64,000 bases of DNA, from assembly GCA_041394885.1 (NCBI GenBank), contig JAWKHI010000003.1, positions 62,001 through 126,000 of the forward strand, read 5' to 3'. Under the pieces are notes generated by a model. The model worked only from the letters and a program-made list of their open reading frames with translations, was not told the DNA's origin and made no database searches. Position 1 is the first letter of the stretch; the number at the start of each line of letters is the position of its first letter. Both the position numbers and the translations under genes were made by a program. Of this stretch, positions 45,890-55,900 are shown piece after piece. Origin of the DNA: DSOI01 sp041394885. GTDB taxonomy: Bacteria > Acidobacteriota > Terriglobia > Bryobacterales > Bryobacteraceae.

Positions 45890-46811
45890 CCAGAAAGCTG
45901 AACCTGAGCCTCGCCCCCGAGCCAGGACCGGGGCGTGACCCTGGGCGCGACGTCAGCTGTATCCGGAAGCCGAACTCATCGCGCACGGGATAACCGGACC
46001 AGTCTGGCTAATCGCGGCATGCTGGCCACCGCCGGGAGCAGGTCCGTCCAACCCTGCTGCGTGAGAGGACGCGAGGCGTCGCCCAGGCCGATCTCGATCC
46101 CGGGCGTTATCGTCCCAGACCCTGGCCCCTGGTGTCGGGGCGCCTCACCCGGGGTCGCTGCACGCTTCCCTGCCCACGAGCCTGCGGTTGCTCGGCCTTT
46201 GAGCCGCGACCGACGCGCGCCTGGAATCGCCGGGTGCAACGTGACGGCGCAAAAGCTCAAAAATCGGCCACATGGCTCGAGCTGCGGCCGGCGCGGTCGC
46301 GGCCAAGTAGCGCCGCGTACCGGGGCAAAGAGATCGGGCAGTGGCGAGGTCTTCAGACCTCGCCATGCCTCGATACGGTGCGCAAGGGCGACAATGGGAT
46401 TTCGTCAGTTGGTTCCCGCAGCGCGTGGCCCTCCTGAGCGCCGGACGGTGCACTGCGCACGGTAGAGAGCATCCGGCGGCCTCACAGGGAAGAGGTCGAG
46501 GAATCCCCGCCGGCGCTGGCCCTGCGTCCGTCAGTCGACAACCCGCTCCTCGGCGTAGGCGGAAGGAAGCGGACCGAATGCACCATCGAGGCCAGCAAGG
46601 CCACCGTCATCTGGACATTCTCCTCGCCAGGCCCGTCGCAGCTGGCCACTTCGCTCGGCGGAAATGTAGCCGCCGCGGCGCCCGCATATCGTTCTGGCCT
46701 GGCTGGGGAGGCCTCCAGCAGGCAGCGCTGTGGTCGAACCTGAACCGCTGCGGCTCGGCCGCCGGCCACTTCGGTCAACCGGAGCCGGGCTCCCACCCGA
46801 ACTCCTGCCAT
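45890..46811 (-). pseudogene. tssG: Degenerate tssG baseplate gene
   Basis: The stretch is where tssG is expected, between tssF and vgrG, and holds TssG-like pieces in different frames. They are FPPSEVASCDGPGEENVQMT and TVALL (46600-46690), then GLDGAFGPLPSAYAEER and GFLDLF in the next frame, then FCAVTLHPAIPGARRSRLKG, IEIGLGDASRPLTQQGW and DEFGFRIQLTSRPGS towards the C-terminus. Each corresponds to a known TssG block (the F..SEV segment, the FLDLFNHR region and the C-terminal D.W/QL region). No single frame exceeds about 110 residues. TssG forms the (TssF)2-TssG wedge of the baseplate. Assignment rests on synteny plus short motifs. Confidence 0.65.
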
Positions 46812-48671
46812 TGATACCGGCCTGATCCGGGCTGCGCCTGGCTACGGCTCTGAATCAGACCGCAGCCGGCGATCCGGCGAGGCGGCCAGCGGATCCAGTT
46901 CTCCCGCCTGCCATCGCGCCGTACGACACCTCCGCCCGTGAACGAGTTCACCGACCGTGCAGGCGAGGAAGTGCCGCAGAACCGGCAAGCCAGCATCGCG
47001 GCGCTTCCGCCGACGTAGAGACTGTCCTCGGCATCGAAGACGATCTCGATCGCCGTTCCGTGCCGGAAGCCGCGCCACGCGTCTACGCCCCCGCGCCTGA
47101 CAGCATGCCGGCTGCCGATCGCGCGACCGATCTGGCCGGTGGCTCGCCGGGCGGTCGCCGGGGCAATAGAGCCGCAGAATTCCTTCAGAGCCGCCAGTCC
47201 GCGCTCGCCGCCGAGTGAGAGGTGATTGAGCGACAGGCTCGAAACCAGGCGCCAAAGCGTCGCGCCTTCGAGCGCCGGATAGCCCGCCGGCGATGGCTTG
47301 TCGAGGCAGCGGATCGAGGCCGCGGGCGCCGCCTGGTCCATTTCAAGCAGCGCCCCTGCCGGCAACTCCGCCGCCAAGGCGCGGTTGGTGCATAGGAGGT
47401 GCGCATACACGGTGTCGCAGGGCGGGGCGGAGGGCGTAAAATCCCGGTCGTGGAACGAGAGGAAGACCTCGGTGCCGGAAACGCCATCCTGCCTGCGGGG
47501 AGCGCGGCGCGTATGCCAGAAGGCCCTCGGCTCGCCGGCCACGCCCGGGCCATGGTCTTCGTCCGGCCGGTGCCGCAGCGAGTAGAACGGTTCGATCCGG
47601 CGCGTGGACTGTTTCGGATTCGCGCTGGCCGACACCGAAAGCACGGAGTGGATCTCGGTGGTTGTCTCGCGGCGATGATCGGCTACCAGACGGTACTCGA
47701 GGCTGCGGTGATCCACCCGCACCGGTTCGCTGGTCCGCGGAAACAGATTGATCACCGGCGTGCAGCCCAACCGGAACCGCGCCGGAGCGGGACCCAGTCC
47801 CGCTGGCGCCGGACGGTGCAACAGAACCAGCACGTCCACCGCCTTTCCGCCGAGCGCGTCCGCCGGCAGGTTCACGTCGAAGAACAGAAACTTGCGCGGG
47901 CAGTGGAAGTACTCCTGCAACAGGCGGTATCCGGCGTGGGCCGGCGGTGGATTGGGCACCGGCGTTCGCGCGAAGCCGGCCGGGCGGAGGCATTCCGCCG
48001 GCAGGCGGTGATCGGGCCCTCGCGCCGGCAACGGCCAGACCGGCGCACTCGGCAGCGAAAAGGTCATAGAGCAGCCCGGTTTGCTCGTCATCGCCATCCA
48101 GGTGGAACTGAGCGTATCGAACCCGGCCAGACTGGCGTAGCCCGGATCGAGGCACTGATCCGCAGCCGGATCACTGCCGCCACTGATGGTTCCCGGGCCA
48201 GCCATTGGTATCGCAAGCTGGGGCGTCGACGGCCGCCTCGGCCACCCGCACCGGCCACAGCGTCACCCCATAGCAGCTGCGGAACCGGCACGGAACACCT
48301 TCCCGGTTCCTGGCAAACAGCGGCGTGCCGCTTTCGATACGGGAGCCGCCGCTCCATTTCCGGCCCGCGAGATCCGGTTCGAATTGCGCAATGGCGATCG
48401 GAGGAACGATCGTCGCCAACTGCGGGTACAGCACCCCGAGCAGCGCCGCGCTGACCTCGGGAAACTCGCCGTCGATGCGGCGCTGCAGCCGCGCCGTCAA
48501 GAACGCGAACGACTCGATGAGCCGCTCCACATGCGGGTCGGCGGGCTTGCCAGCCGCTAGTTCCAGGCGCGCTCCCACCGCCGGATAGCGCCGGGCGAAC
48601 TCCCGCCCCTGCTCGCGGAGGTAGCTCAGTTCGTCGAGATAGTAGCGAAGGTTCAGTTCTGCGGCATGCAT
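46775..48671 (-). pseudogene. tssF: Frameshifted tssF baseplate gene
   Basis: The N-terminus reads well from ATG 48669-48671: NLRYYLDELSYLREQGREFA, RYPAVGARLELAAGKPADPH, ERLIESFAFLTARLQRRIDG, then FPEVSAALLGVLYPQLATIV, the classical VasA/ImpG (DUF879) start. This frame ends at about 48171. Continuation needs another frame (FHLDGDDEQTGLLYDLFAAE) and then a third (YRLLQEYFHCPRKFLFFDVN), which carries on to RIEPFYSLRH and SLSLNHLSLGGERGLAALKE. A further pair of shifts is needed near 46980 (GSAAMLAC against SVNSFTGGGVV). TssF is essential for baseplate assembly, so the locus is probably non-functional unless these are sequencing errors. tssE overlaps its start by 19 bases. Confidence 0.88.
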
Positions 48672-49222
48672 ATCGTTTCTCCCGGTGAGGCGCCCCGGAG
48701 CCCATCGCCGGGATCGGGGGAGATCCGGCCCACGGTGAACGCGGCCGCCTCGAGCGCCAACTCGAACGACACGCGTTCGAGCCCCCATTCCAGGCGCAGC
48801 ACGGCCTCGAGCCGTCCCCGCGCCCGTCTCCGGTTGGAGGGGTCGGGCAGTAATTCCACCTGGATCCGGTCGAGCCGCGGCTCAAAGGCGCGGGCTTGCG
48901 CCGCCAACGCCTCCGACAGCGCGCGCAGCTCTCCCGCGCTGGCCGGATTCACCGCGCTCCAATCCGGCACTCCGAACCCGGTCACCGTGGCCGCCTCGAC
49001 CGGGTCCAGGCTGCGCCGCGGCGCAAGCCTCGTGTTGAATAACCGCGAAAGTTCCCGCTCGATCGAGGCGACCGTGGCAGCCGGGCCGCCCGGCCCGGTT
49101 TCCGGCGGTGGCCCGGAGCGAACCGGACCACCGCCGAGCAACCGGTCGAACAAGGGAGCGTCGAGCCCGCGCAACGGGCGCGGCTGCCGCCTCAGTTGGT
49201 CGAATTGGTTGCCAGGTTCCAT
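48653..49222 (-). CDS. tssE: TssE, gp25-like baseplate protein
   Basis: 189 residues, longer than the usual 140-170 at the N-terminus. The gp25/lysozyme-like domain starts near ATVASIERELSRLFNTR, followed by the family VTGFGVPDWSA segment, EALAAQARAFEPRLDRIQVE and ARGRLEAVLRLEWGLERVSF. The first ~45 residues include PRPLRGLDAPLFDRLLGGGP, similar to TssE N-termini. TssE is a wedge component that connects baseplate and sheath. Its start overlaps the end of hcp by 31 bases and its end overlaps the tssF start by 19 bases, implying tight translational coupling. It reads without interruption. Confidence 0.88.
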   Translation of the reverse strand: MEPGNQFDQLRRQPRPLRGLDAPLFDRLLGGGPVRSGPPPETGPGGPAATVASIERELSRLFNTRLAPRRSLDPVEAATVTGFGVPDWSAVNPASAGELRALSEALAAQARAFEPRLDRIQVELLPDPSNRRRARGRLEAVLRLEWGLERVSFELALEAAAFTVGRISPDPGDGLRGASPGETICMPQN

Positions 49223-49677
49223 GTCGCCGAGGCGTTGCCGGCCTCTCCCACGTTGGACTTCTGGACGTTATAGGTCCAGGACATCTTCGTGTAGTTGAAG
49301 GTGACCGTTTCGGTCGGTTTGCCTCCGCCGCCGGAGGTCTGGACGGCCGACACGAGAGCGTTGGTCATCTCGTACACGAAGATCTTCTCCACCTTGCCGT
49401 TGCTGTTTTGCCCGATGGTGAACTTCAGCGTCGGGATCGGCTTGGCCTGGTTGCAGAAGTCGATCAGTTTGCAGGACGACAGATCCTGAAACTTGGTGAT
49501 CGTGAAATCCTGGTGATCCGGTTTGCCCGAAGTGCGCTTGGTGTTGCTCTGATCGCCGGTGATCGGCTGCGACACCCCATGCGAGTAGGACAGGATCTCG
49601 ATGTTGTTCTTGTAGTCGGTGAGCTGGCACTCGCCGTTGATGTTGGCCGAACTGGCGTCGAGGATCAATACATCCAT
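49192..49677 (-). CDS. hcp: Hcp, tube protein of the type VI secretion system
   Basis: 161 residues, the standard length. It starts MDVLILDASSANINGECQLT and has NNIEILSYSHGVSQPI, the Hcp hallmark (ExxSxxxGV/Q), then HQDFTITKFQDLSSCKLIDF and KIFVYEMTNALVSAVQTSGG. The C-terminus has ETVTFNYTKMSWTY. Hcp hexamers stack into the inner tube that carries VgrG and effectors. A Gly-rich insertion (SGGGGKP) precedes the last strand. It lies between tssC and tssE, 36 bases after tssC, and is intact. Confidence 0.95.
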   Translation of the reverse strand: MDVLILDASSANINGECQLTDYKNNIEILSYSHGVSQPITGDQSNTKRTSGKPDHQDFTITKFQDLSSCKLIDFCNQAKPIPTLKFTIGQNSNGKVEKIFVYEMTNALVSAVQTSGGGGKPTETVTFNYTKMSWTYNVQKSNVGEAGNASATWNLATNSTN

Positions 49678-49713
49678 GTGTTGTTCTCCCGTTTCCTTTC
49701 GTTGCGACTGGCT

Positions 49714-51222
49714 CTACTGCGCCGCCGGCGGGGGCAGTTCGGCCACCAGGCGGACCGACACCGTCAACTCGTCCAGTTGGAAGTGCGGCTTGAGGAAGAC
49801 CACGGCTTTGTAGCAGCCCGGCTTTCCGGGAATATCGGCCACGTCGACGCGAGCCTCCCGCAGCGGAAACTTCGCCTTCACCGCCTGAGGGGCATCGTCG
49901 TCGAGCAGGACGTACTGGCTGATCCAGGTGTTCAAGTAGGTGGAGACGTTGTCCCGGGTGGCAAACGAGCCGATCTTGTCGCGCATGATCACCTTGAGAT
50001 AGTGCGCGAAACGCGAAGCGGCGAGCACGTAGGGCAGCATGGCCGAGATGCGCGAGTTCGCGTTGGCGTCGTCGGTGTTGTACAGACGGGGCTTGTTGGT
50101 GGTCTGGCCGCCGAAAAACGCGGCGTAGTCGGTCCCCTTGCAATGGCACAACGCGATGAATCCCAGATCGCTCAGTTCCTTCTCGCGGCGGTCGGTGATG
50201 GCGACCTCGGTGGGACACTTCAGCGCGATGTCGCCGTCGAAGGTGCGGAAGGTGTGCGCGGGAAGTCCGCTCACCACGCCGCCGCCTTCTACTCCGCGGA
50301 TGGCGGCGCACCAGCGGTATTGGGCAAAGGCGTTGGTGATCCGCTGTACCAGCGCATAGGCGGCGTTGCCCCACAGGTACTTACGGTGGTCGGTGCCATC
50401 GACATCCTCCACGTAGCCAAGCCCTTCCACAGGCTGGGTGTCGGGACCGTAGGGAAGGCGCAGCAACATGCGCGGCAGAGCGAGGGAAACGTAGCGCGAG
50501 TCTTCCGATTCACGGAACGATCGCCACTTGATCAGTTCGGCCGTCTCGAACGTCTTGGCGAGGTCGCGCGGCCCGGCCATCTCGGTGAAGCTGTCCCAGT
50601 CAAACAGCTTGGGACTGGCGGCGGCGATGAAGGGCGCATGCGCCGCGGCGGCGACGCCGGAGATTTTTTCGAGCATGGCGATGTCCTGCGGATGGCGCCC
50701 GAACTCGTAGTCGCCCACAAGGAGGCTGAACGGATGGCCACCGAAGGTGCCGTACTCCTCTTCGTAGACCTTCTTGAACAGCACGCTTTGGTCGAACTCG
50801 GTGGCCTTCTCCATGTCGGTGAGGACCTCTTTCCGGGTCGCGTTGAGAAGACGGATCTTCATGTGCGTGCCGGTTTCAGAATTGCTCACCAGGTAGTGCA
50901 GCCCACGCCAGGACGCCTCGAGCTTTTGGTACTGGGGATCGTGGAGGATCTCATTCAACTGCCGGCTCAGAGCCTCGTCGATCTGAGCGATCCGGACCTT
51001 AATCGAGGCGACCAGATCCGACCCCACCGTCATCCCCTCGTCGAGCACCTGATTGACGAACTCGGAAACCAGGTCCCGCGCGTAGGGACGCTGCGAGTCG
51101 TCGCGGGCGATCTTGCCTTCGAGAATGATGCGGTCCAGCAGCGACAGCGTGGTCTCGGGCGCGGCGGCCTGGTTGACCTGAGCGGTGTCGGCGGCGTTGT
51201 CGGCCGGGTTATTGTTGGCCAT
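49714..51222 (-). CDS. tssC: TssC, large contractile-sheath subunit
   Basis: 502 residues from ATG 51220-51222, preceded by AGGAGGAG; an upstream start five residues earlier is less well placed. Family blocks are LLDRIILEGKIARDDSQRPY, LDEGMTVGSDLVASIKVRIA, EASWRGLHYLVSNSETGTHM, SLLVGDYEFGRHPQDIAMLE, LPRMLLRLPYGPDTQPVEG, and the C-terminal EARVDVADIPGKPGCYKAVV plus HFQLDELTVSVRLVAELP. It is full length and uninterrupted. TssB and TssC co-assemble into the sheath that contracts and fires Hcp-VgrG. Its start overlaps the tssB stop by 14 bases, a common arrangement. Confidence 0.96.
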   Translation of the reverse strand: MANNNPADNAADTAQVNQAAAPETTLSLLDRIILEGKIARDDSQRPYARDLVSEFVNQVLDEGMTVGSDLVASIKVRIAQIDEALSRQLNEILHDPQYQKLEASWRGLHYLVSNSETGTHMKIRLLNATRKEVLTDMEKATEFDQSVLFKKVYEEEYGTFGGHPFSLLVGDYEFGRHPQDIAMLEKISGVAAAAHAPFIAAASPKLFDWDSFTEMAGPRDLAKTFETAELIKWRSFRESEDSRYVSLALPRMLLRLPYGPDTQPVEGLGYVEDVDGTDHRKYLWGNAAYALVQRITNAFAQYRWCAAIRGVEGGGVVSGLPAHTFRTFDGDIALKCPTEVAITDRREKELSDLGFIALCHCKGTDYAAFFGGQTTNKPRLYNTDDANANSRISAMLPYVLAASRFAHYLKVIMRDKIGSFATRDNVSTYLNTWISQYVLLDDDAPQAVKAKFPLREARVDVADIPGKPGCYKAVVFLKPHFQLDELTVSVRLVAELPPPAAQ

Positions 51223-51727
51223 TGGCTCCTCCTGCAATCGCGGCCTGGATGTTCTTGAGGTCGTCGCTGTTCTGCGAGGCCTGCGCGAGCAGCGTCTCGA
51301 GTTTGTCGTTGCCGTCCATTTTGCTCAGCAGATCCGAAAGGCGTCCGCGAGCTTCGAACAGTTTGCGGAGTGGCTCCACCTGCTCGATCACCGGGACCGG
51401 GCTGAAGTCGTCCGGCTGGCGAAACCGCAGTTCGACGTTCAACTGGCTGTTGGAGGCCGGATCGAGCCGGTTGGGAACCCGCAGCGCCAACCGCGGTCCG
51501 ATTGCGGCCATGACTTCGTTGAAATTGTCTCGATCGATTTCGACGAATTTGCGTTCGCGGAGGGCCGGCAGCGGATCGCTGGCGTGGCCGGACAGGTCCG
51601 CGAGCACGCCCACCACGAGCGGTAGCTCCTTCCGTTCGATAGCTCCCCCGATTTCGACGTCGTAGGTGATCTGAACCCGCGGCGGGCGCACGCGGTCCAG
51701 TTTGTGTTGAATGCTTTCAGTCGTCAA
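51209..51727 (-). CDS. tssB: TssB, small contractile-sheath subunit
   Basis: 172 residues, the usual length. ESIQHKLDRVRPPRVQITYD is the diagnostic N-terminus, followed by ELPLVVGVLADLSGHASDPL, REFVEIDRDNF-like KFVEIDRDNFNEVMAAIGPR, and the C-terminal LFEARGRLSDLLSKMDGNDK that forms the helical handshake with TssC. It is intact. The gene overlaps tssC by 14 bases and lies 65 bases after tssA. Confidence 0.95.
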   Translation of the reverse strand: MTTESIQHKLDRVRPPRVQITYDVEIGGAIERKELPLVVGVLADLSGHASDPLPALRERKFVEIDRDNFNEVMAAIGPRLALRVPNRLDPASNSQLNVELRFRQPDDFSPVPVIEQVEPLRKLFEARGRLSDLLSKMDGNDKLETLLAQASQNSDDLKNIQAAIAGGANGQQ

Positions 51728-51792
51728 CGCTGTTTGTTCCTTTCTCGTTTGGCTGGCCGCCCGCCCCGGGCCGGACCCGCCGAGTGGCGTCC

Positions 51793-52956
51793 TCAGCCGG
51801 ACGCCGGACCCGCCGGGGTGGCGGGACCGATTCGTAATAGCCGGTGAATCTCGTCGAGATGGTCCCGGTCCCGGACCAGTTCCGGGAGAAGATCAGCCAG
51901 GCGCATGCCGCCCCAGACCACCGCCCGCTCCACCAGGTACGGCACCGGCGAATGCGGCTCGGTGGCGCGCAGGTAGTCGGCCACGGCCGACAACATGAGG
52001 TAGGCGTGCTCGCGCGAACGGATCGGGCCGGCCGGGATCGCCGCGGCCGCGGCGTTTTCCTCAACGCCTCCCAAGTCCCGGCCATCCGCTGCGCCGCCCC
52101 CGGCGGCTGATTCCAACGCGGCGCTCGCTTCCGGAGCGCGGCGCGAGATCACCGTCCCGAGGAAGCTGTCGATGGCCTCGGCGACGCGGCGGAGACCCAC
52201 AAGGCCCGGACAATCCGGGCCCGCCGCGGCGTCCAGCACGGACTCGATCGCCCGCGTGCTCGCCACGATCTCCCGCACATGTTCCCGCTGCTTACTGAGC
52301 CATCCCACTGGCGTCTGCTGGAGGCTTTTCTGGAATTGCGCCCGCGCCTCGGCGGCGGTCTCCTCCATCTCGCGCGAGCGCGCCCCGGCGTGGACCAGGT
52401 GCTGCGCCTTCTCCCAGTCGGCCCACGAGCAGGCGGCCGCATCGCCAGCGCCCTGCGGCGATGTCAGCGGCACCAGCTTCAGGTCCGTCGCCAGCTTCTC
52501 ATTGATCCAGGCGATCGCCGAGTAGCGGAATTCGTTATCGCCGGCTTCTGGCCGCGGATGCAGATCGGGCCAGTACCGCACACACAATCCGTGAATCAGC
52601 GCAAGACCGGCCGCCGCCCCGCCAAACCCATGCAAGTGGATCCAGGCCTCGAGCAGCCAAGCGGCCAGTTGCAGGTCCTTGGACCGCGTTTCGAGCGCGG
52701 CCGCGCACAACGCCGACGCCGCGGCCCAGTCGGCTCTCTTGGGCGTGGTTTCCCAGACTCCTTGCGCCAGCGTCTCGTCGTCGCACTGCCGCGCCCGGCG
52801 AATCTGGTCGTAGGTGCCTTCATAGCGTAGCGATTGTCCGCACGCGTCGCCTCCCCCGACGGGAGCCAGCAGCGCTTCCCAATCGACGGGCCAATCAACG
52901 GGCCAATCGGCGGGCCAATCGGCGGACAGCGCCGGTGCGGTGGTTTGCCCGTTCAT
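51793..52956 (-). CDS. tssA: TssA, baseplate-sheath coordinator (ImpA-type)
   Basis: 387 residues from ATG 52954-52956; this ATG overlaps the tssM stop (ATGA). The ImpA N-terminal domain is recognisable in GQSLRYEGTYDQIRRAR, RSKDLQLAAWLLEAWIHLHG, GLALIHGLCVRYWPDLHPRP and WINEKLATDLKLVPL. The C-terminal part contains RSREHAYLMLSAVADYLRAT and SPVPYLVERAVVWGGMRLAD, the VasL/TssA-type end. The N-terminus carries four 12-bp repeats encoding DWPx units, which is unusual. TssA primes tube and sheath polymerisation at the baseplate. The gene is intact. Confidence 0.9.
   Translation of the reverse strand: MNGQTTAPALSADWPADWPVDWPVDWEALLAPVGGGDACGQSLRYEGTYDQIRRARQCDDETLAQGVWETTPKRADWAAASALCAAALETRSKDLQLAAWLLEAWIHLHGFGGAAAGLALIHGLCVRYWPDLHPRPEAGDNEFRYSAIAWINEKLATDLKLVPLTSPQGAGDAAACSWADWEKAQHLVHAGARSREMEETAAEARAQFQKSLQQTPVGWLSKQREHVREIVASTRAIESVLDAAAGPDCPGLVGLRRVAEAIDSFLGTVISRRAPEASAALESAAGGGAADGRDLGGVEENAAAAAIPAGPIRSREHAYLMLSAVADYLRATEPHSPVPYLVERAVVWGGMRLADLLPELVRDRDHLDEIHRLLRIGPATPAGPASG
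52879..52926 (-). repeat. Four 12-bp tandem repeats in tssA encoding DWPx
   Basis: Four consecutive 12-base units (52879-52890, 52891-52902, 52903-52914, 52915-52926) of the form CCAATCRRCGGG on the plus strand encode DWPA/DWPV/DWPV/DW units at the TssA N-terminus. The units differ by one or two bases and keep the frame (12 is a multiple of 3), so copy number could vary without a frameshift. Confidence 0.85.
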
Positions 52957-55900
52957 CGGAGCCCGCTCCATTTCTCGCCCCGGTCCCAGTTACCGCTCCG
53001 GGCAAGGCTCGGCGCACGCACTGGGAAGGAGCCGCCGGAGACCTCGAGCCCGCCCGCCAGGTTGGCCGATCCGGGCCGGGTTCGTTTCGGCTGCAACTCG
53101 AGCCGGAGAAACACCACCGACGCGTGAGCCGGTCCTTCACGCGCCGGTGCTTCCGGCAGCCGGCCCGCGGTGGGAATCCGGAACCGGACGATATTGGACG
53201 CGGTCGGAACAGCCCGCTCATCCGGGTCGGCAGCATGCTCGCGCAGCATCTGTATGAGAGCCCACGGATGCAGGAAATCGAATCTCACCTGGCGGCCATC
53301 CACGATTGGACCTCCCGCGGCCGATACCGGCGACAGCGGAGAATCCTTGGCATAGCGGAACTCCATGCTCGCCCGATCGCCGTAGCGCCATTCGGCGGGA
53401 GCCCCGCCGCCCCGGGTCGATTGGTCGCCCAGACGAAGCACCCAGTCGATGATCTGATTGGCATTGGACTCGCCAGTCCGGTTGACCCGAAACTCGGCCG
53501 AAACCGCCACCGCCGGCGCCGTTTGCTCCTCGCCGGATAGGAACAGAGGCCGGATCGCCGCCACGCGGCGCAGAAATTCGGCCGCCTTGGTCCCCGCGTC
53601 TCCGAACTGGCGGTCGGTCGACAGGACCCCCTCGAGGGCGGCGCCATAACGTTCCGACATCCGGAAAAGCTCATTGGCGTCGCGCGGATCGGCCCCCGGA
53701 CCCTCACCGGGATGGGCGCTCATTGTGAACGGATAGCGACCGGCCAGCCGGGTGTTGAACAGATCCGCGATCCGCTGGTAGCGCGCCAAAAGCGCCGCGG
53801 TGCAAACCGTCACTCCGCGGTCGCGAATGACCCTGCCCGCCGAGGCGAACAGGTCCGCCCCACCCGGCGCCGGCGCGGCCGCGCACCCGGCATCCGGACG
53901 GATTCGATCGAGCCCCTCCTCGATCAGGCTCTCGAGCGCATGCACGGCGTTGCCCGGCTTGGCGGCGGCGTAGGCCGCGAGCGCGCGGTCGATCTCCCGC
54001 CAGCGCTCGGAATGCTCACGGCCCGGGTCGGCGCCGATTGCGTCGAGCGCGTCGAGCAGCGGTTGCGCGTAGTGGGAGGCCAACGCCCCGATACGGGCGC
54101 GTTCGGAATCGAGAAAGCGGCGTAGGTCCGGCTTCGACCCGGCTTCGTAGAGAGCGAGCGAAAGCGGCGCCGTTTCGTCCCATTGAGCCAGGCGCGGACG
54201 GTACGCCGGATTGCGGTCGAGTTCGCGCCCGACCACCCGCAGCAGTTCCACCGCCTGCGCGGCAAGCAAGCGGCGCAGGTTCTCGCGTTCGGCCGGTGCG
54301 CCCATGGCGTCGAGCCCGCGGGCAATGCCGGCGAACATCCCGGCCGCTTCGCCCAGATTTCGGATCTCGGGCAGCAGGGTGCGCTCGGGATCACCTCCCT
54401 CGCGGTAGGGGGCCGGATTGGGCGTTCGAGCCCGCAACAGGGCCGCCACCGCGGCGGCACGGACCCGCGCCGCCGCGATTCGCCGCAACGGTGCGCGGAA
54501 CCGCCCCGGTAGCGCCGGGACCGTATCGCGGGCAAACGCGGTGTAGGCGTTCTCTACCCCAGCCACCTCGCGCAATTCCGCCGTGTTCCACAAATGCCCG
54601 AGCGCAGCGCTACCGGTGGCGCTGACGGCCGGCCGGCGGGTCACCGCGGAAAACGAGCGCAACCTCGACACCGCCGCACCGAGCGCGCGCACCGAAGCCG
54701 TGACACGAAGTTTTCCCGGCTCCAGGTCGACGATCGAGCCGCCTGAACTCCCCGACGCCTGGCGTAGCGCCTCGCCGAGCAACTCCATTTGGCGCTCCCC
54801 GTCCGCGTCGATCGCCTCGAGAAGCTCCTCATTGGCAAAAGGAGCCTGCTCGATTGCCTTGCCGAAGACCTCCCAGCGGCCCCGGTCGAACTCCTCCGCC
54901 GCCGCCCAGTCCCATCTTCCCGTCTCGAGCGCGGCCGACAGGCCGTCAATCGAGCCTTCGAGCCTCTCGAGCGCCGTGTCACCGCCATCGATCGACTGTT
55001 CGAGCGCGTTCACCTGGTCCGCCACTTCGGCGATGGCATCCGGGAGCGGGCTCTCGCCGATCCACGCCGTCAGAAACGCGGAGGCGAGTTCGCCCGTCCG
55101 CGCCGAGGCGCGGTCGAGGAACTCTTCCCGCCGGCGCACCGCCGGCCAGCGCGCTCCGGCGAGAATACGCCGGTACCGGCGATTGGATTCGAGTTCGGCG
55201 TTGTGCGCGAACCTTTGGCCGCTCAGATACTCGAGCAGCCGGTTCACTTCGCTGAACCCGGGCTCTTCCTTGTCGCGCAGCCGCTCATACCGGATCAGAT
55301 TGCGCTCGAGCGCGGCGGCCTGGCCAAGGAAATCCTCGAGCGCGACATAGCGCGGGTCGTCCTGGTATTTCTCGCCAAGATGGAGGATCCAGTTCGGTTC
55401 GAAGCGCACGGCAACGGCCGCGGCGGGAGCTTCGATCTCGCCGCCGGCATCCAAACTGGTTTCGGCGCTGCTTTCGGCGCCGGTTTCCTCACCCGCATTG
55501 CCGCCGGCGCTCGCGGGCCTCCGCCGGGAAGGCTCCCGGCTCAACCTCTCGATTCGGTCTTCGAGCCCCCGCCTGCACGTCTCGACCACCAGTTCCTGAA
55601 AGGCGGGACCGAGCACCCGCTGCATCCGCGCTCCGATCGGGTCACTCCAGGACCGGGGAAAAAACGCCGAGTAGAAGCCATCGACATCGAGCGCCTCCAC
55701 CGTGGCCAGAAAGTTGAACGCACGCGCGGGAGCGGCGGCGTCGCGCCCACTCCCCTCGGCCACGGCCCTCGACAAATCGTCGAGGAGCGGCTCCAGGTGC
55801 GTGTCGCGCACCCAGGCCAGCCGTTGGTACGCAATCCAGGATCCTGCGCCTAGCACCACCGCCAGCGCCGCCGCGCTCACCTTCCCGGCCAGGCTCCACC

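Noticed and set aside
49108..51258. Long plus-strand open frame opposite hcp and tssC
   Set aside because: Antisense of strongly conserved T6SS genes; no family signature of its own.
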